In this document: positions 36,501-40,079 of the stretch, one piece after another
Numbering within the stretch: the first letter of the stretch is position 1
Layout: every line of letters starts with the position of its first letter
Virus record (IMG/VR): IMGVR_UViG_3300027917_000086
Coordinates: 1 to 40,079 of that record
DNA length: 40,079 bases
Strand: one strand, 5' to 3'
Source of the DNA: a virus
Notes under the pieces: model-generated
The model's database searches: none
What the model was told of the DNA's origin: nothing
What the model saw: only the letters and a program-made list of their open reading frames with translations
Program-made: the position numbers and the translations under genes

Positions 36501-39413
36501 TTTAACAACAATATAGATCTGTTTATTTGTGGACATAACGATGTTACCAACAACATAGATTTATTCATTCAAGGTGAAGATCAATCCAGTAATTCTATCG
36601 ATCTCTTCGCACGGGGACATCAATCTATTAATAACGATATCATCCTTTTCTTGTCAGGCCATGAAACTACAACTAATAACATCGACTTATTTATCCATGG
36701 CTTCGATCAATTTAATAATAATATAGACTTAATAATTACTGGTCACGAAACAACTAACAATAACATCACGTTATTTGTTAGTGGAATTGGTTTTCATAGT
36801 GATGATATAGATCTTTATATTAGTAGTCTGAACATCCAAGACAATAATATCACTCTATTTATTTTTGGGCCAACTCAGATAACCAATAATATTGAATTAT
36901 TTATTAAAGGCAAAGATACAGTCACCAATCAGATAGGTCTATTTATCGATGGTTATCAGAATATCTTCGATAATATTACTATGTTTATTAATGGGCAAGA
37001 AGAGGAAACTGGTGCGCCAACACTATTTATTCATGGGCATATATTAGTTGACGATAACATATCGTTGTATATTCATGGTTATCAATCCATAAACAATAAC
37101 ATAGATCTCTTCATTATTGGATACAACGATGTCACGAGCGATAAAACCCTATTCATCCAAGGTAAAAATCAGATCACCGATTCGATCCCATTATTTGTCA
37201 ATGGAAATCAATCTATCAATAATAATATCAATCTCTTATTGCTCGGTAATGAAATATCGACAGATGATATTAATCTATTTATACACGGTTTTGATTATGC
37301 TAATAACAATATAGATCTTCTTATCATTGGACATATAACATACAACAATAATATCCCATTGATTGTAATGGGTCATCAACCGGAAAATGAGAACATCGCG
37401 TTATTTGTTAATGGCCATAATGACATCGATAATAATATAGATCTATTGATCATTGGACATGCCGACGTAACCAATCAAATTGACCTATTTATCCACGGAA
37501 GAGATCAAACAAATAATTCGATAGATCTCATTATTACTGGTCATTTAACGGATAGTGATTATATTCCTTTGTTTGTGAGCGGACTGGGTTTTGTTGGTGA
37601 TAATATTCCTCTCTATATTAGCAGTTTGAATATCAAGAATAATAACATAACACTATATGTTTCCGGTCCCAACCAAATTACTGATAATATTACCCTATTC
37701 GTTCAAGGTCGAGAGGAAGAAACTGATGTTTTTACTCTCTTTATCCATGGTCATTCACCAATCACTGACAATATATCTTTATATATACATGGTCATAACA
37801 CACTGACTGATGATATTACTCTTTTCGTGGGTGGGTATCAAACAAACAATAACAGCATAGAATTATTCATTCGTGGACATGAACCATACAGCAATAATAT
37901 AGATCTTTTTGTCAATGGATATGAAACTTTTGTTGGTGATATTCCATTATTTATAGGTGGTGATGAAGCATCAAATAATTATATAACTCTTTTTGTCAGT
38001 GGTATTGGTTTTAAATCAACAGATATTCCACTTTATATCAGTAGCTTAAATATAAAAAATAATAATATTGCACTATTTATTGCTGGTCCAGCCATTGTCA
38101 ATAATCAAATAGACTTATTAATTAATGGTCATCAATTGATTCCCAATAATTTAGAATTATTCATTAAGGGATATCAATCGCAAATCAATGATTTAGATCT
38201 GATTCTATTTGGTCATCAACCGATCAACAATAATATCGATCTTTACATCAGTGGTAGTCCGGCGTTTATAGGTATAAACAATGACATAAACTTATTTATT
38301 AATGGATATAATACTTATAATAATAATTTGACACTTTTTGTTCGCGGACAAGAAACAGAAGCTCAAACATTTACATTGTTTATCTATGGTCATGAATCAC
38401 TTAATAATAATGTTGAATTATATCTTCATGGATATGATCTCGAAATTGATGATATAGATCTTTTTGTTGTCGGGCATCAACCATATAATGAAAATGTAGA
38501 TTTATTTATTAATGGATTTGCGCCAGAAACCAATATTTTCCCATTGTTTATTCATGGTTTTAACACTAGTAGTTCATATATTGATCTAGTTATTAATAGT
38601 TATCAAATCAATAATAATAATGTTGATTGTTATATATATGGATACTCTTTATCATCAGACAATATCGATTTATTTGTTGATGGTCACGAATTCACATTCA
38701 ATTCCATCGCATTGTTTGTCAATGGCTTGACACCAACCACATCCTATATCCCACTTTTTACGTCTGGCTCTGGCATAATACCGGTTAGTGGACAAATTGA
38801 TTTATTCATATATTCAAGGGGCGAATTGTTTGATGGAATACCCCTGATTATCAATGGTGTTATTGAGAAACCAGAACTTGAGTGTCCAGAAGTTACGGCT
38901 ACTGGTTTGGTTCAAATAACCGATACTATGATTAATATTTTCCAATCTAGTATTGACGCACTGATTAATCAACTTGGTAAAAATGTTTTGCTAAACTTTG
39001 ATCCTCAACGCACAGAATGCCCCAATTGTATTTTTGATCCATACAGAAAAAGATCTACTGGTATTTATAAAACAAATCCGATTGGTCCAAGGCCATTTAA
39101 ACGTGGTCGCCAATGTCCGTGGTGTAAGGGCAAGGGATATGAAGAAATAGTGTCTCAAAAGTGTATAAAGTGTTTGATTAAATGGAATCCAAGAGATTTT
39201 GAGAATTACGGGCTTTCTTTATCTAATTATAACAATATTGTTAGATTGAAGACATTAACAGAATATTTGGATGATTTGTGTAGGGCTAAAACAGCCTTTA
39301 TTGATACCGATCAGTCTGGTCTTTCTAGACAAAGAGCAAAATTAATTAAAGGACCGATACCAGTGGGATTACGTCATGATCGTTATTGTTTAAGTTTCTG
39401 GGAAATTATATAA
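33594..39413 (+). CDS. Giant virion appendage protein with two YWTD propellers and 14-residue repeats, 1939 aa
   Basis: GAGG lies six nucleotides before ATG. Layout: beta-sandwich N-terminus (1-180); short 14-residue repeats (180-212); propeller 1 with YWTD/LDL-receptor-B-like blades (about 213-486, for example Lys-Ile-Tyr-Phe-Thr-Asp and Asn-Leu-Asp-Gly-Ser-Asp); repeats (490-560); propeller 2 (about 564-831); about 65 copies of a 14-residue repeat Asn-Asn-Ile-Asp-Leu-Phe-Ile-x-Gly (841-1761); a C-terminal zinc domain with CPNC (about 1809), Cys-Pro-Trp-Cys-Lys-Gly-Lys-Gly (about 1841) and CIKC (about 1857). The repeats probably build a beta-solenoid shaft; the last domain recalls neck proteins with CxxCxGxG. 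A likely tail fibre or whisker; target unknown. Confidence 0.75.
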   Translation: MTAYSGVLHSDASDLAPFVNENRSIKQATTSDSLTASLTGNEVQYWGFITESGVPNNAWWEQGGSWTVEYEYSVGNHKMEGRLRAVRIDNNGTILQNGDWSTSFVLNINTDVSVPNPNWDRDDEDANNRLAVELEITNTASNAQSCSFYVNTTTAEVITNISSGLVWTEVNDNIDLFINGEVVGTPINDNIDLYILAPISGDIKLYIIGHEKIKSGRIFWAGGATDKVGYINFVGANEQIILTSGVGLGFTSIAIDPFGERVFFGDTVSNVINRIDFDGSNLTGIIDDVDAWGIDIDPRNQKIYFTDADPVTSDYIKKANFDGSNIEILVSGLPNSTIGIALDLINNKIYWSIGIGDLIQQSDIDGSNVTTIASGADGVNSPNGIDIDYHNSKLYWINQGGTYSTIQKSNLDGSDIETILTDSSDKLRKIVIDPIDNFFYFTNVGIAEQRGIYRANLDGTNPTRLIDTIGYDAIAISLTPLSLFIFGSGAPPITDEIPLFANGHQLINKNIDLFIVGSEINNNDIYLYINNYGMITDDIDLYIEGMKSIDNNVDLFTEGSQKISLKRIFWSESDTNKEIRSVSTVGDDSTLLIDDSNYTKYKIGIDTINKRLCWCDLVWNNLKVVNLDGSNSGVIVPSSGITTLTDCYIDNSHGKIYLADRLGNKIHRTNLDGSDIETIADSSSGVSLPRSLAVDTALGKVYWTNDAIIYRSNLDGSDVESVYSPGVGSLDAFGLDIINQKIYFAANNNKIIYRVDYDGSNFQTIFTATNTTIKDICIDPNEGFVYCINDTVTTDYIIRFGLNGENPIFFVDIGAASNPKGIIADIIPISLYIDGTSVPPVTDEITLFTSGFITSTLISDNISLFVCGHQSINNSIDLFIHGYQSINNNIELAITGHNTINNNIELLIGGLGTATDNITLFIEGYEPYSNNIALFVYGQEEETGAPTLFIRGYQPINNNIDLVIIGHQSFNNNIDLFICGHNDVTNNIDLFIQGEDQSSNSIDLFARGHQSINNDIILFLSGHETTTNNIDLFIHGFDQFNNNIDLIITGHETTNNNITLFVSGIGFHSDDIDLYISSLNIQDNNITLFIFGPTQITNNIELFIKGKDTVTNQIGLFIDGYQNIFDNITMFINGQEEETGAPTLFIHGHILVDDNISLYIHGYQSINNNIDLFIIGYNDVTSDKTLFIQGKNQITDSIPLFVNGNQSINNNINLLLLGNEISTDDINLFIHGFDYANNNIDLLIIGHITYNNNIPLIVMGHQPENENIALFVNGHNDIDNNIDLLIIGHADVTNQIDLFIHGRDQTNNSIDLIITGHLTDSDYIPLFVSGLGFVGDNIPLYISSLNIKNNNITLYVSGPNQITDNITLFVQGREEETDVFTLFIHGHSPITDNISLYIHGHNTLTDDITLFVGGYQTNNNSIELFIRGHEPYSNNIDLFVNGYETFVGDIPLFIGGDEASNNYITLFVSGIGFKSTDIPLYISSLNIKNNNIALFIAGPAIVNNQIDLLINGHQLIPNNLELFIKGYQSQINDLDLILFGHQPINNNIDLYISGSPAFIGINNDINLFINGYNTYNNNLTLFVRGQETEAQTFTLFIYGHESLNNNVELYLHGYDLEIDDIDLFVVGHQPYNENVDLFINGFAPETNIFPLFIHGFNTSSSYIDLVINSYQINNNNVDCYIYGYSLSSDNIDLFVDGHEFTFNSIALFVNGLTPTTSYIPLFTSGSGIIPVSGQIDLFIYSRGELFDGIPLIINGVIEKPELECPEVTATGLVQITDTMINIFQSSIDALINQLGKNVLLNFDPQRTECPNCIFDPYRKRSTGIYKTNPIGPRPFKRGRQCPWCKGKGYEEIVSQKCIKCLIKWNPRDFENYGLSLSNYNNIVRLKTLTEYLDDLCRAKTAFIDTDQSGLSRQRAKLIKGPIPVGLRHDRYCLSFWEII
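36113..38875 (+). repeat. In-gene 42 nt (14 aa) repeat array with superrepeats
   Basis: About 65 units of a 42 nt period. A longer unit with Gln-Glu-Glu-Glu-Thr and Thr-Leu-Phe-Ile recurs near units 7-8, 21-22, 38-39 and 53-54; another (Gly-Ile/Leu-Gly-Phe ... Leu-Tyr-Ile-Ser-Ser-Leu-Asn-Ile) recurs at units 16-17, 35-36 and 45-46. This indicates growth by duplication of blocks of roughly 10-19 units. Confidence 0.85.
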
Positions 39414-39438
39414 TGGTTCACAAAAGGGAGTTGTTATA

Positions 39439-39741
39439 ATGAAATGGGAAATATATTATGATGATGAAACAAAAATTACTAGTGACGATATGAAGTGGGA
39501 AAATCTATCTCCACATGGGGTTTTGATAATTATTCATTATCAGAATGATAACAAAAAGCAAATACATATGGGGGCAGATTATTATTTAATGAGGAACGGG
39601 ACTGTTATTTCTTTTCCAATAAAAGATTTACATGAACATTTGTTGTTGGGTATACCCAAGGGGGCGATTAAATTTGGGCGTTGGTGTCCCGATGATGTTT
39701 GGGAAAGGGTGCATAGGAAAGTTTTGGAGAAAAATAATTAA
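39439..39741 (+). CDS. Hypothetical protein, 100 aa
   Basis: GGGAG lies nine nucleotides before ATG. Tyr/Trp/Asp-rich, beta-like, with a Trp-Cys-Pro-Asp-Asp-Val-Trp segment near residue 84. Between the giant gene and the next propeller gene, so likely a virion or assembly factor of the appendage. Not recognised. Confidence 0.6.
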   Translation: MKWEIYYDDETKITSDDMKWENLSPHGVLIIIHYQNDNKKQIHMGADYYLMRNGTVISFPIKDLHEHLLLGIPKGAIKFGRWCPDDVWERVHRKVLEKNN

Positions 39742-39760
39742 TTAGGAGTTTTGTGGCAAA

Positions 39761-40079
39761 ATGGCATTGATTCCAACACAAAAATTATTTTGGGCAGAAA
39801 GATCATCCCGCAAACTTAGATATACTGACTTAACATCGTTGGGAGAAAATTATACTCTTTTTACTCTTCCTGTATCATCCCTTCCTCTGGGTATAGACAT
39901 TGATACAAAAAATAATAAAATTTATTGGTGTGACCCACAAAGGAATTTGATAGGAAGTGGCGATTTAGGGGGTATATCTACTAATATTGTAATTCAAGCG
40001 AAAAATGCAAAATATTGGGACATTTTTATAGATCATTTCATAAATAAGATTTTTTATATTAGAAGAGTTAGTAGTCTAG
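39761..40079 (+). CDS. YWTD-propeller protein, N-terminal part, cut by window end
   Basis: AGGAG twelve nucleotides upstream of ATG. The 106 codons present encode Lys-Leu-Phe-Trp-Ala-Glu, Ile-Asp-Ile-Asp-Thr and Lys-Ile-Tyr-Trp-Cys-Asp, the same YWTD blade pattern as in the giant protein, here starting within a few residues of the N-terminus. The frame is open at the window edge. A second member of the appendage protein family. Confidence 0.7.
   Translation, partial: MALIPTQKLFWAERSSRKLRYTDLTSLGENYTLFTLPVSSLPLGIDIDTKNNKIYWCDPQRNLIGSGDLGGISTNIVIQAKNAKYWDIFIDHFINKIFYIRRVSSL

Noticed and set aside
5945-40079. Alternative genetic code with TGA as sense
   Set aside because: Many genes here end naturally in TGA, often overlapping the next ATG (for example 7962, 9134, 10251); only two early UGAs stand out.

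Overview
The window looks like part of a large tailed-phage genome (or phage-derived contig) in two compositional halves. Positions 1 to about 5,760 have balanced or raised GC, few genes, and a very high density of short repeated motifs and hairpins. From about 5,800 to the end the DNA is AT-rich, tightly packed and clearly phage: terminase, portal, protease/scaffold, major capsid, connector-like genes and a giant repeat-rich appendage protein. No tRNA, rRNA or CRISPR array was found. A Flp-type pilin-like protein and a twin-arginine-like leader hint at a Gram-negative, possibly planctomycete-like host, but that is inference only.

Layout. (1) 1-1190: no convincing gene; a dense series of perfect stem-loops, best read as a large structured RNA candidate. 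(2) 1231-5303: small leftward genes in two operons (5303 to 4562 and 4144 to 2432) plus a lone gene (1584 to 1231). The operons start at near-identical promoters (TTGACA, 9 nt, CCTATTG, TAnnCT) and end at intrinsic terminators. Variants of GTCCGATAAC are strewn through this block in both orientations, inside and between genes, and GATAA also sits at many start codons. (3) 5304-5944: a gene-poor junction where composition changes. (4) 5945-15028: a rightward run of overlapping small genes: Tat-like leader protein, HTH protein, DEDDh exonuclease, nucleotidyltransferase, several Cys-pair mini-proteins, Flp pilin-like peptide, GMP reductase/IMP dehydrogenase family enzyme, SAM methyltransferase, deoxyribosyltransferase-like protein. 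(5) 15018-18549: a leftward block with a permuted papain-like hydrolase, HNH-type protein, ClpP-like protease and DNA methyltransferase. (6) 18661-40079: the rightward virion block: gp55-like sigma factor, small terminase-like protein, glycosyltransferase, SEC-C peptide, ERCC4 nuclease, large terminase, portal, protease/scaffold (with a probable internal scaffold start), decoration-like protein, major capsid protein, a homing endonuclease set between terminators, connector-like proteins, a 1,939-residue protein with two YWTD propellers and about 65 copies of a 14-residue repeat, and a second propeller gene cut by the window edge.

How it fits together. The sigma factor resembles the T4 late factor in length and region-2 character, and four [TG]GTGTATAA[TA] boxes stand before 18661, portal, protease/scaffold and 31568, suggesting a T4-like late regulon. 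The left block probably holds early regulatory or host-takeover genes under a separate control system built around the GTCCNATAAC element. That element and the adjacent structured RNA region are the strongest candidates for something undescribed.
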